Source: Leisingera thetidis
GTDB lineage: Bacteria; Pseudomonadota; Alphaproteobacteria; Rhodobacterales; Rhodobacteraceae
Length of the DNA: 64,000 nucleotides
Direction of reading: 5' to 3'
Assembly (NCBI RefSeq): GCF_025857195.1
Contig: NZ_CP109787.1
Location: 1,367,501-1,431,500 of the forward strand
In this document: one piece after another, positions 53,295 through 62,248 of the stretch
Numbering within the stretch: position 1 is the stretch's first letter
How the letters are laid out: each line of letters starts with the position of its first letter
Position numbers and translations under genes: made by a program
Notes under the pieces: generated by a model
Told to the model about the DNA's origin: nothing
The model's database searches: none
What the model saw: only the letters and a program-made list of their open reading frames with translations

Positions 53295-55299
53295 GGGCCG
53301 GACCGCCCGGCCGGGCGGCCTGAACCAGCAGCGCCGTCTCGTGGCGCGCCATGCACTGGCGCGCCGTGTCGCCGTAAGTGCCGGGGCACCAGCGCAGGTC
53401 CGGCAGGATCCGGAACAGCTCATCCCGCACCGGCGCCTCCAGCGCGGACACCGCCTGGGCGCCGGGGTGGAAGCTTTCCGACGGGGCGCCTTCGGCATAG
53501 ATGATTTCATGCCGGTCGAACAGCAGATGCACATAGGTGACGGTTCCGCCGGTCTGCTGGCGGATGCTGCCGCCATTGACCAGATGCACCGCGGAGACCA
53601 GCACTTCATACTCGCCGCACAGCAGGGCTGCGCGGGCGCCGGTGAACAGCATCCGGTGCTGTGGCGAGACCAGCAGATCCCGCTCGGCCCCGAACAGGCC
53701 CGCCGGGATCCGCACCGGCGCCAGGCTGCCCTCGGCGGGCACGGTGGAGCAGCTGACCCAGCGCACCGGCTGCAGGCCATTGTCGCGGGTAATCACCAGA
53801 TCGCCCGGCTCCAGCGTTTCGATGGCGCGCAGCCCGGCGGTGGTGGCGACCTGTGTGCCGGCGGTGAAGCAGATGATGTTTTCGATGCCGGAAAAGCTGA
53901 CCACGCTGCCGTCCAGCAGCGTTGCGGTGCCGGTGAGGCTGCCGCCGGTGCTGTCGGTGATGGTCAGCGTGCCCTTGTCGAGCTGGCCGTTGAAGTCCAG
54001 CGTGTCGCCTGCGGTTTCGCCATCGTCGCCGCCCGCGATGGTGATGCTGCTGCTGCCGCTGTCGCCGGTATCGGCAATGGTGAAATAGTCGTCGCCTGCG
54101 CCGCCGGAGGCTGAATCGCCTTCGCCGACAATCAGGCTGTCATCGCCGCTGCCGCCCTCCAGCGTGTCAGCACCGCTGCCGCCCTCCAGCGTGTCGTCGC
54201 CGCCCTGGCCGTAGATCACATCGTCGCCGCTGCCGCCGGAGATGCTGTCGTCGCCGTCTGCGGGGTCCTCCGGCGGCACCGTGAAGGTGATGTCCGTAAC
54301 GACATAGTCGGAGCCGTCGGTGCCATCGGTCTGCAGGTTGGCGGACAGAACCAGCTGGTCAAACGCGCCATAGCCGCTGATGTCAACGGTGCCGGCGCCG
54401 GTTCCGGCGCCATCTTCGGTAAAATCGCCCTCGGCAACCAGCACCCCGTCCTTGTAGACCGCCCAATGGCCTTCTTCGCCGTACCCGTCCGTGTACAGGT
54501 GCTTGAAGGAGAAGCTGGCGTCCGTGGTGTCCTGGTCGAAATCTATGATCAGCTCTTCGGAAACGCCCGAGGCCTTGTCGTAGCCGATCTGCGCGTCGAC
54601 GCCGCTGTCGGAATCAGAGACCGCCCCGGCAACACCGAAGGCATCGCTGTAGTACGAGATGTTGGCCGCACTGGCGGTGCCCGACAGATCCCTGGCGGTG
54701 ACAGTGAAGCCGCTGCTGGTATCGGTGACGTTTGAATCGTCGATGGTTTCCTGCGAACTGCCCAGCCCCGCTTCGGTGCTGCTGTCGCCATAGATGGTGT
54801 CATCGCCGGCGCCGCCCTCGAGACTGTCGCCGCCTTCGCCGCCCAGCACCAGGTCGTCATCGGCGCCGGCATCCACCGTGTCGTCGCCGCCGCCGGCCTC
54901 CACCGTGTCCTGATTGCCCGAGGCGCCGCCGCCGCTGCCGCTGTCGATGCGGTCGCCATCGCCGTCGCCGTAGCTGCTGTCGATCACGTCCCCGGCCGCG
55001 GTGCCCTCGACGCTGCCATCGCTCTCGCTGTAAGCCGGGGCCGATGCGGCCTGTGCGGAACCGTTGTAGATATCCCAGGTGTCGGGCACGAAATAGACGT
55101 TGCCGTCGGTGCCCAGGTAATAGGTGCCGGTGTCGGTTACGTTGGAATAGTAATTGTTGTTGCCGGTGTAATAGCCCGACCAGGTCCATTCTCCGGTGCC
55201 CAGAGAAGAGTCGGTGGTAAAACTGCTGGAGTTGCCACTGATCGAGTCGCCCGCGTCAAGCGACCCGTCGCCCAGATTGACGAGATACCCGGTTGGCAT
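53272..55299 (-). CDS. RTX/Hint-domain exoprotein
   Basis: The 675-residue product begins with MPTGYLVNLGDGSLDAGDSI and no Sec signal, and carries two clusters of RTX calcium repeats, at about residues 125-175 (EGGDSLEGGAGDDTIYGDSS) and 345-410 (SISGGSGDDVIYGQGGDDTL). A C-terminal Hint module (C477FTAGTQVATT to about residue 620) follows, with the SPQHRMLF histidine. Such Hint modules are related to hedgehog/intein autoprocessing domains and occur in roseobacter RTX proteins. Its 3' end overlaps mrcA by 23 bases. No type I secretion genes are nearby. Confidence 0.9.
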   Translation of the reverse strand: MPTGYLVNLGDGSLDAGDSISGNSSSFTTDSSLGTGEWTWSGYYTGNNNYYSNVTDTGTYYLGTDGNVYFVPDTWDIYNGSAQAASAPAYSESDGSVEGTAAGDVIDSSYGDGDGDRIDSGSGGGASGNQDTVEAGGGDDTVDAGADDDLVLGGEGGDSLEGGAGDDTIYGDSSTEAGLGSSQETIDDSNVTDTSSGFTVTARDLSGTASAANISYYSDAFGVAGAVSDSDSGVDAQIGYDKASGVSEELIIDFDQDTTDASFSFKHLYTDGYGEEGHWAVYKDGVLVAEGDFTEDGAGTGAGTVDISGYGAFDQLVLSANLQTDGTDGSDYVVTDITFTVPPEDPADGDDSISGGSGDDVIYGQGGDDTLEGGSGADTLEGGSGDDSLIVGEGDSASGGAGDDYFTIADTGDSGSSSITIAGGDDGETAGDTLDFNGQLDKGTLTITDSTGGSLTGTATLLDGSVVSFSGIENIICFTAGTQVATTAGLRAIETLEPGDLVITRDNGLQPVRWVSCSTVPAEGSLAPVRIPAGLFGAERDLLVSPQHRMLFTGARAALLCGEYEVLVSAVHLVNGGSIRQQTGGTVTYVHLLFDRHEIIYAEGAPSESFHPGAQAVSALEAPVRDELFRILPDLRWCPGTYGDTARQCMARHETALLVQAARPGGPAPSTARPN

Positions 55300-55535
55300 G
55301 ATCCCCTTTCCCCGGTTTCATTGGCGGCCGCCCGCCGGCAGTTGGTCCGGCTTCAAGCAATAGGCAGACGGCGTTAAGACCGCGTTTTCCCGCCCCGCAA
55401 TCTGCCCGGCATTTTAAGGGGTTTTTCTGCAGCACCCGCGGCGGCGGCGCAGGGGGTGGCGGCTTGCTAGCGGCGCACGGGTGGTTTATCACGCAGGCCT
55501 GACCTGAGATTGCCCGGATATTGCAAGGACACCCC

Positions 55536-56663
55536 ATGCGCGCGGAAACCCAGAACATCGTGGCGGAGATCGAGAAATCGCTGGAGCTGCTGGCCCAGCG
55601 GCTGAATTGGGAAACCGCCGAATTCCGCCTCGAGGAATTCAACGCGCGGGTCGAGGATCCGAACCTGTGGGACGATCCGGAAGCCGCCCAGAAGCTGATG
55701 CGCGAGCGTCAGGCGCTGGTCGATTCCATTGATACCTACAAGGGCATCAAGCAGGACCTCTCCGACAACATCGAGCTGATCGAGCTCGGTGAGATGGAAG
55801 AGGACGCCGAAGTCATCAAGGACGCCGAGGCGGCGCTGGCCGCGCTGAAGGACAAGGCCGCCGAGAAGGAGCTGGAAGCGCTGCTGGACGGCGAGGCCGA
55901 CGCCAATGACACCTTCCTCGAGATCAACGCAGGTGCGGGCGGCACCGAGAGCTGCGACTGGGCCTCGATGCTGGCGCGGATGTACGTCCGCTGGGCCGAG
56001 AAGAAGGGCTACAAGGTCGAGCTGCAGTCGGAAAGTGCCGGCGACGAGGCGGGCATCAAATCCGCCGCCTACAAGATCTCCGGCCACAACGCCTATGGCT
56101 GGCTGAAATCCGAAAGCGGCGTGCACCGGCTGGTGCGGATCTCGCCCTATGACTCGGCGGCCAAGCGGCACACTTCGTTCAGTTCGGTCTGGGTCTATCC
56201 GGTGGTCGACGACAATATCGAGATCGACGTGAACCCTTCGGATATCCGCGTCGACACCTACCGCTCCTCGGGCGCGGGCGGCCAGCACGTCAACACCACC
56301 GACTCGGCGGTGCGGATCACCCACATCCCGACCGGCATCGTGGTGACCTCCTCCGAGAAATCGCAGCACCAGAACCGCGATATCGCCATGAAGGCGCTGA
56401 AATCGCGGCTCTACCAGCAGGAGCTGGACCGCCGCAACGCCGAGATCAACGCCGCCCACGAGGCCAAGGGCGATGCCGGCTGGGGCAACCAGATCCGTTC
56501 TTACGTGCTGCAGCCCTACCAGATGGTGAAGGACCTGCGCACCCAGCACGAGACCTCCGACACCAAGGGCGTGCTGGACGGCGATCTGGACGGGTTCATG
56601 GCGGCAACGCTGGCGCTCAACGTCTCCGGCAAGAGCCGCTCGGAGGCCCAGGGCGAGGATTGA
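55536..56663 (+). CDS. prfB: Peptide chain release factor 2
   Basis: The 375-residue factor recognises UGA and UAA stop codons and releases the peptide. The peptidyl-hydrolysis GGQ motif is in [16 protein letters not shown]. The tripeptide anticodon region reads [17 protein letters not shown], with tyrosine where enteric RF2 has phenylalanine (SPF). I see no in-frame UGA or slippery stretch near codon 26, so the programmed frameshift of the E. coli gene is not used. ATG 55536 has AAGGACACCCC upstream. A strong bidirectional terminator follows. Confidence 0.96.
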   Translation: MRAETQNIVAEIEKSLELLAQRLNWETAEFRLEEFNARVEDPNLWDDPEAAQKLMRERQALVDSIDTYKGIKQDLSDNIELIELGEMEEDAEVIKDAEAALAALKDKAAEKELEALLDGEADANDTFLEINAGAGGTESCDWASMLARMYVRWAEKKGYKVELQSESAGDEAGIKSAAYKISGHNAYGWLKSESGVHRLVRISPYDSAAKRHTSFSSVWVYPVVDDNIEIDVNPSDIRVDTYRSSGAGGQHVNTTDSAVRITHIPTGIVVTSSEKSQHQNRDIAMKALKSRLYQQELDRRNAEINAAHEAKGDAGWGNQIRSYVLQPYQMVKDLRTQHETSDTKGVLDGDLDGFMAATLALNVSGKSRSEAQGED

Positions 56664-56711
56664 GCCGGCAGGCAGCCCCGCCCGCATTCCGGGAATTTCC
56701 CCGCTTCAGTC

Positions 56712-56747
56712 AAAAGAGCCTTGAGGTGCGCGCTTCAAGGCTCTTTT
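56712..56747. terminator. Terminator of prfB (perfect 13-bp stem)
   Basis: AAAAGAGCCTTGA and TCAAGGCTCTTTT are exact complements around a ten-base loop. The A-run and T-run let it act in both directions. Confidence 0.93.
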
Positions 56748-57249
56748 GCGGTATTGATGCATTCATTAGCCGGCTTTTGGCAAACTAAACCTGCGGTTCC
56801 CGCGCATTGTTTCCGGTAGCGAAACCCGTGCCATCGATTTCGATTGCTGGAAAAGAAGATCGCTGCCATGGCCAAGGCAGAGCTGACTCTCACCGTTGAG
56901 GGGGAAATCGCTCCGGCCCGGCGGGGAGAACGGCATTGCATGGTCCGGCCGGTTTATGACCACCTGCAATGGCTTTGAAGCGGGTGCGGGCAAATGCCTG
57001 GCTGCGGATACCGATCCCACCGCAGACGGCTGGACGGCCAGGACTGCCCGCTTCGGCGATGCGGCAGATAACTGCCCGGTCAGCAGCAGCGATGCCGCCG
57101 CCATCGGGACCTGTGCTGTGGCCATCACCCGCACCGGGGCGGGCGGCGAAAATCGCAGGGGCCGCCTTAATATGTATCTGCAGGGCATTTTTTCAGCCCG
57201 GATTCGCGGCTAGTCTGCCCGGACGAGCTAACCGGGAGATCATACCGCA
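56748..57249. other. Intergenic region with a possible decayed small gene
   Basis: This 502-base gap has no secure gene. On the plus strand, ATG 56868 gives a 36-residue frame (MAKAELTLTVEGEIAPARRG...), and a second frame from about 56896 to 57213 continues with a Cys-containing stretch (NCPVSSSDAAAIGTC). The two frames differ by one base, so a frameshifted remnant is conceivable. I cannot tell this from chance open frames. Confidence 0.4.
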
Positions 57250-58020
57250 ATGACCACTGAAAAGCCCTTTGGAGTGCCCGAGCTGCGGCCCGCTTCGATG
57301 CCGATGCTGTCCGAGGCGCTGCGCCGGGGCTGGGCCGATTTCCGGGCCAAGCCTTTGTACGGGCTGTTCTTTGCCGGCTTCTACGTGCTGGCAGGCTGGG
57401 CGATGGCTTGGATCACGGTGCGGACCGGCACCACCTATTGGCTGGTGCTGGCCGCAATCGGGTTCCCGCTGATCGGCCCCTTTGCGGCCGTCGGGCTTTA
57501 TGAAGTGTCGCACCGGCTGGAACAGGGGCAGCCGATTGCCTTTGGCGGCATCCTTGGGGTGGTGCTGCAGCAAAGCCGCCGCCAGCTGCCCTCGATCTGC
57601 GCGATCATTGTCGTTGTGTTCCTGTTCTGGTTCTTCCTCGGCCACATGATCTTTGCGCTGTTCATGGGCCATGCGACAATGACCAATATCTCCAGTTCAG
57701 CCGGGGTGTTCCTGACTGCAAACGGGCTGGCCATGCTGGCGGTCGGCACCGCTGCGGGGGCGCTGTTTGCCTTGCTGCTCTACATGATCACGGTGATCTC
57801 GCTGCCGCTGCTGCTGGACCGGGAGGTGGACTTTGTCACCGCGATGATCGCCAGTTTCCAGTATGTGCAGCAGAACTTCCTGGTGATGATGGCCTGGGCC
57901 GGGCTGATTGCGGCGGTGACGTTTGCGGCGCTGCTGCCCTGGTTCCTGGGATTGTTCCTGGTGCTGCCGCTGCTGGGCCACGCCACCTGGCACATCTACC
58001 GCCAGGCTGCCGCCGGTTAG
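57250..58020 (+). CDS. DUF2189 integral membrane protein
   Basis: The 256-residue protein matches the DUF2189 family of inner-membrane proteins of unknown function. Six hydrophobic segments are visible, including [38 protein letters not shown], and [20 protein letters not shown]. The hydrophilic N-terminus ([20 protein letters not shown]) is a family trait. CGGGAG lies upstream of ATG 57250. It stops two bases before the end of the convergent XRE gene, with no room for a separate terminator. Confidence 0.88.
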   Translation: MTTEKPFGVPELRPASMPMLSEALRRGWADFRAKPLYGLFFAGFYVLAGWAMAWITVRTGTTYWLVLAAIGFPLIGPFAAVGLYEVSHRLEQGQPIAFGGILGVVLQQSRRQLPSICAIIVVVFLFWFFLGHMIFALFMGHATMTNISSSAGVFLTANGLAMLAVGTAAGALFALLLYMITVISLPLLLDREVDFVTAMIASFQYVQQNFLVMMAWAGLIAAVTFAALLPWFLGLFLVLPLLGHATWHIYRQAAAG

Positions 58021-58022
58021 CG

Positions 58023-58820
58023 TCAGCGGAAGGGCTGGCCGGTGTGCAGCAGACGGCGGTGGAAGGGCAGGAGCGCGTCCTCGTCCGCAAATCCGGCACT
58101 GCGCGCGGCGGCCAGAACCTGTTTCGTGTCGCGGCCCAGGTGTTCGTAGACCATCCGCGTGACGCGCTCGCCGGTATTGTTCTCGCGGACCGTGCGGGCC
58201 ACGTATCCGGACCAGAAGTTGTTCTCCAGCGAGGCTACCCGGGCCAGGTAGTTGAAGGAATAGGTCATTGCCTTGCGGCGGGCGATGACAAAGGCGACGC
58301 CATCTTCGTGGCCGCTGACATAACCGCGGAACTCACGCACCCCCGGGCTGGCCGGCAGGCCCTGGCTGTACATCGCCTCCTTGGCCTCGAACCCCTTGAT
58401 ATAGGTCACGCCTGCATCGCGGAACACATAGACCACGCCGATCACGAACTTCTCGTCATTGATGAAACTGCGGCGGGTAAAGCGGTAGAACCCGGAGGGA
58501 AAAAACTCCTCCCCCAGCTGCTGCACGCCGCGGCCCAGGAAATCCGCCAGAAACGGGCCGTTCACGACCTGCCCGGCCTTGGACAGTTTTTCAACCGGGT
58601 CCAGCAGAATACGGGCGTCCACTTCGAAAAAACGGCAGATGCGGTCCAGCACGTCCGGGCGCGGAAAGCTTTCGCCGGACAAATACCGGTTGAATTGGGT
58701 CCGGTTGATGCCCAGCTGGCGCGATAATTCCGAAATTGACGGGTATTGCCGGGACAATTGACGCAAATTGGCGCCAAACATGTTCCTCAAATCAGCTGGA
58801 GAGCGGCTTTGGCTGGTCAT
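58023..58820 (-). CDS. XRE-family HTH regulator with C-terminal sensor domain
   Basis: The 265-residue protein has an N-terminal helix-turn-helix (LRQLSRQYPSISELSRQLGI, then NRTQFNRYLSGESFPRPDVL) in the Cro/C1 class and a C-terminal half of about 170 residues with alternating strands and helices (GFYRFTRRSFINDEKFVIGV and FNYLARVASLENNFWSGYVA). I do not recognise that half; it may bind a small ligand. It is convergent with the DUF2189 gene and divergent from the small gene at 59057, a possible target across 236 bases of AT-richer DNA. Confidence 0.82.
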   Translation of the reverse strand: MTSQSRSPADLRNMFGANLRQLSRQYPSISELSRQLGINRTQFNRYLSGESFPRPDVLDRICRFFEVDARILLDPVEKLSKAGQVVNGPFLADFLGRGVQQLGEEFFPSGFYRFTRRSFINDEKFVIGVVYVFRDAGVTYIKGFEAKEAMYSQGLPASPGVREFRGYVSGHEDGVAFVIARRKAMTYSFNYLARVASLENNFWSGYVARTVRENNTGERVTRMVYEHLGRDTKQVLAAARSAGFADEDALLPFHRRLLHTGQPFR

Positions 58821-59056
58821 CTTTGCCCCTGGTGGCTTGATATTTTGCGGTGAATTTGCGCCGCCCGCGCGCGATTTGTGCCAGAGTCCGGCCGAAAGAT
58901 CCCGGGTTTTGCCGCCCGGTAGCGTCAGGGCTGGCGCTAATCCACGTCAGCAGGCTAATCAAACCGACACAAAATGCAATAGGCCAGCACTGATTTTGTC
59001 ATGTTGGCGTCACATCAATTGTTCCAGAATTGGTATGCGGCAATGCGAGGACTGGT

Positions 59057-59413
59057 ATGATTGGAGTTGTCTTATGGAGTGATGAACCCCTGAACAAAGC
59101 CGTAATCTGGTGCGACGATCAGGGGGATCTCGCTTTTTACACAAACAAGGCAGAAACAGGGTTCCAGGAACTGAACCCGGGAGACTGGGTTGAGTTCGAC
59201 TTAACCTTGAGCGGTAATTTCAGAATTGCGGAAAATCTTGCCGTTGTGCTTGAACAGGGCAGCCCCGGTCTGGCAGAGCAGCTGTCGGAAGCGGCCTGCT
59301 GCGGCGCTGAACCCGCCGCAGGCGGGCCGGACGGCGGCACGGTGGTTCCCTTTCCGCTGCAGGCATCGAAAAAGCGGTGTGTTCCCGCACCGCTTCAGGC
59401 CGGCCGGGGCTGA
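59057..59413 (+). CDS. Small protein with a cold-shock-like beta region
   Basis: The 118-residue product has an N-terminal strand-rich part (IGVVLWSDEPLNKAVIWCDD, LAFYTNKAETGFQELNPGDW, then EFDLTLSGNFRIAENLAVVL) whose pattern recalls an OB-fold cold-shock domain, but the RNP1 and RNP2 aromatic motifs are not preserved. The C-terminal 45 residues are low-complexity with a CC pair. GCGAGGACTGGT lies before ATG 59057. It is divergent from the XRE gene. Function unknown; OB-fold is a weak structural guess. Confidence 0.6.
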   Translation: MIGVVLWSDEPLNKAVIWCDDQGDLAFYTNKAETGFQELNPGDWVEFDLTLSGNFRIAENLAVVLEQGSPGLAEQLSEAACCGAEPAAGGPDGGTVVPFPLQASKKRCVPAPLQAGRG

Positions 59414-59443
59414 GCGCCGGCCCGCCGCCGGGCCGGCGCCTTA

Positions 59444-60004
59444 TCAGTTGCCGCGCAGCAGCGCGGCGACGCCGGTGCGGGCGATCTCGGCCAGGCCGAG
59501 CGGGCGCATCAGATCGGCAAAGGCGTCGATCTTGTCCGGCGCGCCGGTGATCTCGAACACAAAGCTGTTCAGCGTGCTGTCGACCACATTGGCGCGGAAG
59601 ATATCCGCCAGCCGCAGCGCTTCCACGCGCTTGTCGCCCTCGCCGGCCACCTTCAGGATCGCCAGTTCCCGCTCCACCGCAACGCCTTCGACGGTCAGGT
59701 CATGCACGTCGCGGACCGAGACGATGCGGCCCAGCTGCGCCTTGATCTGCTCGATCACCTGCGGAGTGCCGGTGGTGACGATGGTGATGCGCGATAGATG
59801 GCCGGTGTGGTCCACCTCGGCCACGGTCAGGCTTTCGATATTGTAGCCGCGGCCCGAGAACAGGCCGATGACGCGGGCCAGAACACCGGGTTCGTTTTCC
59901 ACCAGCACCGCGATGGTGTGCCGCTCCTGCACATCCGAAAACGTCGGGCGCAGATTGTAGGCGGAATGGCGGTTGGAGCCTTTTTTGATATGCAGGGCAG
60001 ACAT
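59444..60004 (-). CDS. ilvN: Acetolactate synthase small (regulatory) subunit
   Basis: The 186-residue subunit activates the large subunit and carries valine feedback inhibition. Its ACT domain is at about residues 25-100 (HTIAVLVENEPGVLARVIGL, then GRGYNIESLTVAEVDHTGH), followed by a C-terminal ALS_ss domain (VVDSTLNSFVFEITGAPDKI). It follows ilvB with an 88-base gap that holds two hairpins. Start ATG 60004 gives MSALHIKKGSNRHSAYNLRP, a usual alphaproteobacterial extension. Some systems call this gene ilvH. Confidence 0.95.
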   Translation of the reverse strand: MSALHIKKGSNRHSAYNLRPTFSDVQERHTIAVLVENEPGVLARVIGLFSGRGYNIESLTVAEVDHTGHLSRITIVTTGTPQVIEQIKAQLGRIVSVRDVHDLTVEGVAVERELAILKVAGEGDKRVEALRLADIFRANVVDSTLNSFVFEITGAPDKIDAFADLMRPLGLAEIARTGVAALLRGN

Positions 60005-60029
60005 CGGTCGCCGTCCTTTCGTTTGTCGC

Positions 60030-60080
60030 TGCCAAAAGTTTTCTGAAAACTTTTGGCAAAATTCTTCATAAGAATTTTGC
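60030..60080. repeat. Two adjacent hairpins between ilvB and ilvN
   Basis: GCCAAAAGTTTTC and its complement form a 13-pair stem (60031-60057), followed by GCAAAATTCTT and its complement, an 11-pair stem with a CAT loop (60056-60080). The stems share two bases, so only one can form fully at a time. They could tune ilvN expression or mRNA stability. Confidence 0.8.
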
Positions 60081-60092
60081 GGCCCGGCCGCG

Positions 60093-61844
60093 TTACACCA
60101 GCACCGCGCCGCCGGCCTGGATCACCCCCTGCGTCTCCGCCTCGCCCAGCAGCATCTCGTTGTGGGCCTTTCCGCTCGGGATCATCGGGAAGCAGTTCTC
60201 ATGCTTTTCCACCAGGCAGTCGAAGATCACCGGCCCGTCGTATTCGATCATCTCCATGATCGCGTCATCCAGGTCCTTGGGATCGCTGATGCAGATGCCC
60301 TTGCAGCCGAAGGCCTCGGCGAGCTTGACGAAATCGGGCAGCGCCTCGGACCAGCTGTGGCTGTAGCGCTCGCCGTGCAGCAGCTCCTGCCACTGGCGCA
60401 CCATGCCCAGGCGCTCGTTGTTGAGGATGAACTGCTTCACCGGCAGGCGGAACTGCACCGCGGTGCCCATTTCCTGCATGTTCATCAGCCAGGACGCCTC
60501 GCCCGCGACGTTGATCACCAGCGCGTCCGGATGCGCCATCTGCGCCCCGATCGAGGCCGGGAAGCCATAGCCCATGGTGCCCAGGCCGCCGGAGGTCATC
60601 CAGCGGTTCGGGTCCTCAAAGCCCAGGTACTGCGCCGCCCACATCTGGTGCTGGCCCACCTCGGTGGCGACATAGCGGTCCATGCCTTTGGTCAGTTCCT
60701 CGAGCCGCTGCAGCGCGTATTGCGGCTTGATGGTCTTTTCCGAGTTCTTGAAGTTCAGGCAGTTCACCGCGCGCCATTCGCTGATCTGCTTCTGCCATTT
60801 GGCCAGCGCTTCGCGGTTCACCTTGCGGCCGCGCGATTTCCAGACCTTCAGAATGTCCTCCAGAACATGCGCGACGTCGCCGACGATGGGGATATCGACC
60901 CGGATCACCTTGTTGATCGAGGAGGGGTCGATGTCGATATGCGCCTTTTTCGACTTCGGGCTGAAGGCGTCGATGCGGCCGGTGATGCGGTCGTCGAAAC
61001 GGGCGCCGATGTTGATCATCAGGTCGCAGCCGTGCATCGCCATGTTGGCTTCATAAAGCCCGTGCATCCCCAGCATCCCCAGCCAGTTCTTGCCGGACGC
61101 GGGGTAGGCGCCCAGGCCCATCAGGGTCGAGGTGACCGGGATGCCGGTGCCATCCACCAGCTCGCGCAGCAGCTGGCTGGCAGCAGTGCCGGAGTTGATC
61201 ACGCCGCCGCCGGTATAGAACACCGGGCGCTTGGCGGTTTCCAGCGCTTCGACCAGTTCGGTGATCGCCTCCATGTCGCCCTTGAGCTGCGGCTGGTAAT
61301 GCGAGGCCGCGGGTTTGGGGCCGTTGTAAGCGCCGCTGGCGAACTGCACATCCTTGGGGATGTCGACCAGAACCGGGCCGGGGCGGCCGGATTTGGCGAC
61401 ATGGAATGCCTCATGCAGGGTGGCGGCCAGCGCGTCGGTGTCCTTGACCAGCCAGTTGTGCTTGGTGCAGGGGCGGGTGATGCCGACGGTGTCGGCCTCC
61501 TGGAAGGCGTCCGAGCCGATCATGAAGGTCGGCACCTGGCCGGTCAGCACCACAATCGGGATCGAGTCCAGCAGCGCGTCGGTCAGGCCGGTCACCGCAT
61601 TGGTGGCGCCGGGGCCGGAGGTCACCAGCACGACACCCGGCTTGCCGGTGGAGCGGGCATAGCCTTCGGCGGCATGCACCGCGCCCTGCTCGTGGCGTAC
61701 CAGCACGTGGCGGATGTCGTTTTGCAGAAAGATCTCGTCATAGATCGGCAGCACGGCGCCGCCCGGGTATCCGAAGACCACATCCACCCCCTGATCCTTC
61801 AGGGCCTGAACAACCATTTTCGCGCCGGTCATTTCACGTGTCAT
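60093..61844 (-). CDS. ilvB: Acetolactate synthase large (catalytic) subunit
   Basis: The 583-residue ThDP/FAD enzyme makes acetolactate and acetohydroxybutyrate, the first committed steps to valine, leucine and isoleucine. Domains are an N-terminal PYR fold (VFGYPGGAVLPIYDEIF with the catalytic glutamate in RHEQGAVHAAEGYAR), a central FAD domain (GARFDDRITGRIDAF) and a C-terminal PP domain (GMVRQWQELLHGERYSHSWS). Start is ATG 61844. Expression is very likely controlled by the leader peptide and terminator at 61885-61987. Confidence 0.96.
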   Translation of the reverse strand: MTREMTGAKMVVQALKDQGVDVVFGYPGGAVLPIYDEIFLQNDIRHVLVRHEQGAVHAAEGYARSTGKPGVVLVTSGPGATNAVTGLTDALLDSIPIVVLTGQVPTFMIGSDAFQEADTVGITRPCTKHNWLVKDTDALAATLHEAFHVAKSGRPGPVLVDIPKDVQFASGAYNGPKPAASHYQPQLKGDMEAITELVEALETAKRPVFYTGGGVINSGTAASQLLRELVDGTGIPVTSTLMGLGAYPASGKNWLGMLGMHGLYEANMAMHGCDLMINIGARFDDRITGRIDAFSPKSKKAHIDIDPSSINKVIRVDIPIVGDVAHVLEDILKVWKSRGRKVNREALAKWQKQISEWRAVNCLNFKNSEKTIKPQYALQRLEELTKGMDRYVATEVGQHQMWAAQYLGFEDPNRWMTSGGLGTMGYGFPASIGAQMAHPDALVINVAGEASWLMNMQEMGTAVQFRLPVKQFILNNERLGMVRQWQELLHGERYSHSWSEALPDFVKLAEAFGCKGICISDPKDLDDAIMEMIEYDGPVIFDCLVEKHENCFPMIPSGKAHNEMLLGEAETQGVIQAGGAVLV

Positions 61845-61884
61845 CTGCTTTTTGCTCCAATTGGCGGCATCGTCCGTTACGCAT

Positions 61885-61914
61885 AAAAAAAGCCCCCGAT
61901 TTCAAGTCGGAGGC
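61885..61914 (-). terminator. Attenuator terminator upstream of ilvB
   Basis: On the minus strand GCCTCCGA pairs with TCGGGGGC (one G-U pair) and is followed by a run of seven T. It ends 40 bases before the ilvB start and after the leader peptide, the usual place of an attenuator terminator. Confidence 0.85.
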
Positions 61915-61955
61915 GCATGGGTTCGATTATGGTCTACCGTTACCGGCCCATGCGC
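61913..61955 (-). promoter_or_regulatory. Alternative (antiterminator) hairpin of ilv leader
   Basis: GCGCATGGG (within the last codons of the leader peptide) and CCCATGCGC form a nine-pair stem. Its right arm overlaps the left arm of the terminator by two bases, so a ribosome stalled early in the peptide would leave this stem free to form and disfavour the terminator. Confidence 0.65.
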
Positions 61956-61987
61956 TTGGTTCCTACGATTACGACTAGGGTGGTCAC
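61940..61987 (-). CDS. ilvL: Leader peptide of ilvBN, branched-chain-rich
   Basis: GTG at 61987 follows AAGGAG by nine bases and encodes MTTLVVIVGTKRMGR, then TAA. Six of the first eight residues after the start are Thr, Leu, Val or Ile, the amino acids made by or linked to the operon, the hallmark of a ribosome-sensing leader. An in-frame GTG six bases earlier (61993) is possible but leaves only three bases after the ribosome site. The terminator follows at the expected distance. Confidence 0.85.
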   Translation of the reverse strand: MTTLVVIVGTKRMGR

Positions 61988-62248
61988 GGCCACAGGCTCC
62001 TTTTTGCGTTGCGGGCGACATTATGGTCGCCGGACAGGGGCGTCAACCTGCAAACGTGTCAAAAAAGGGCCGCACGGGGACATTTTCTTGCTCGCACCCG
62101 GGGGTGCGGCGAAATTTCCGCGAAAATGCGCCGCCGCTGCGGGCCGGAATCGTTCAAAACCGGCACGGGCGTGTCCCGTTTGTGCCAGATCGGCTGTCTC
62201 TCAGCGGGCAAGCTCAACCCAAAAGAGTTCGCAGGGAAGGATGCATGC

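Noticed and set aside
55536..55640. Programmed frameshift in prfB, as in E. coli
   Set aside because: There is no in-frame UGA or slippery CUU-UGA sequence near codon 26; the frame runs straight through.
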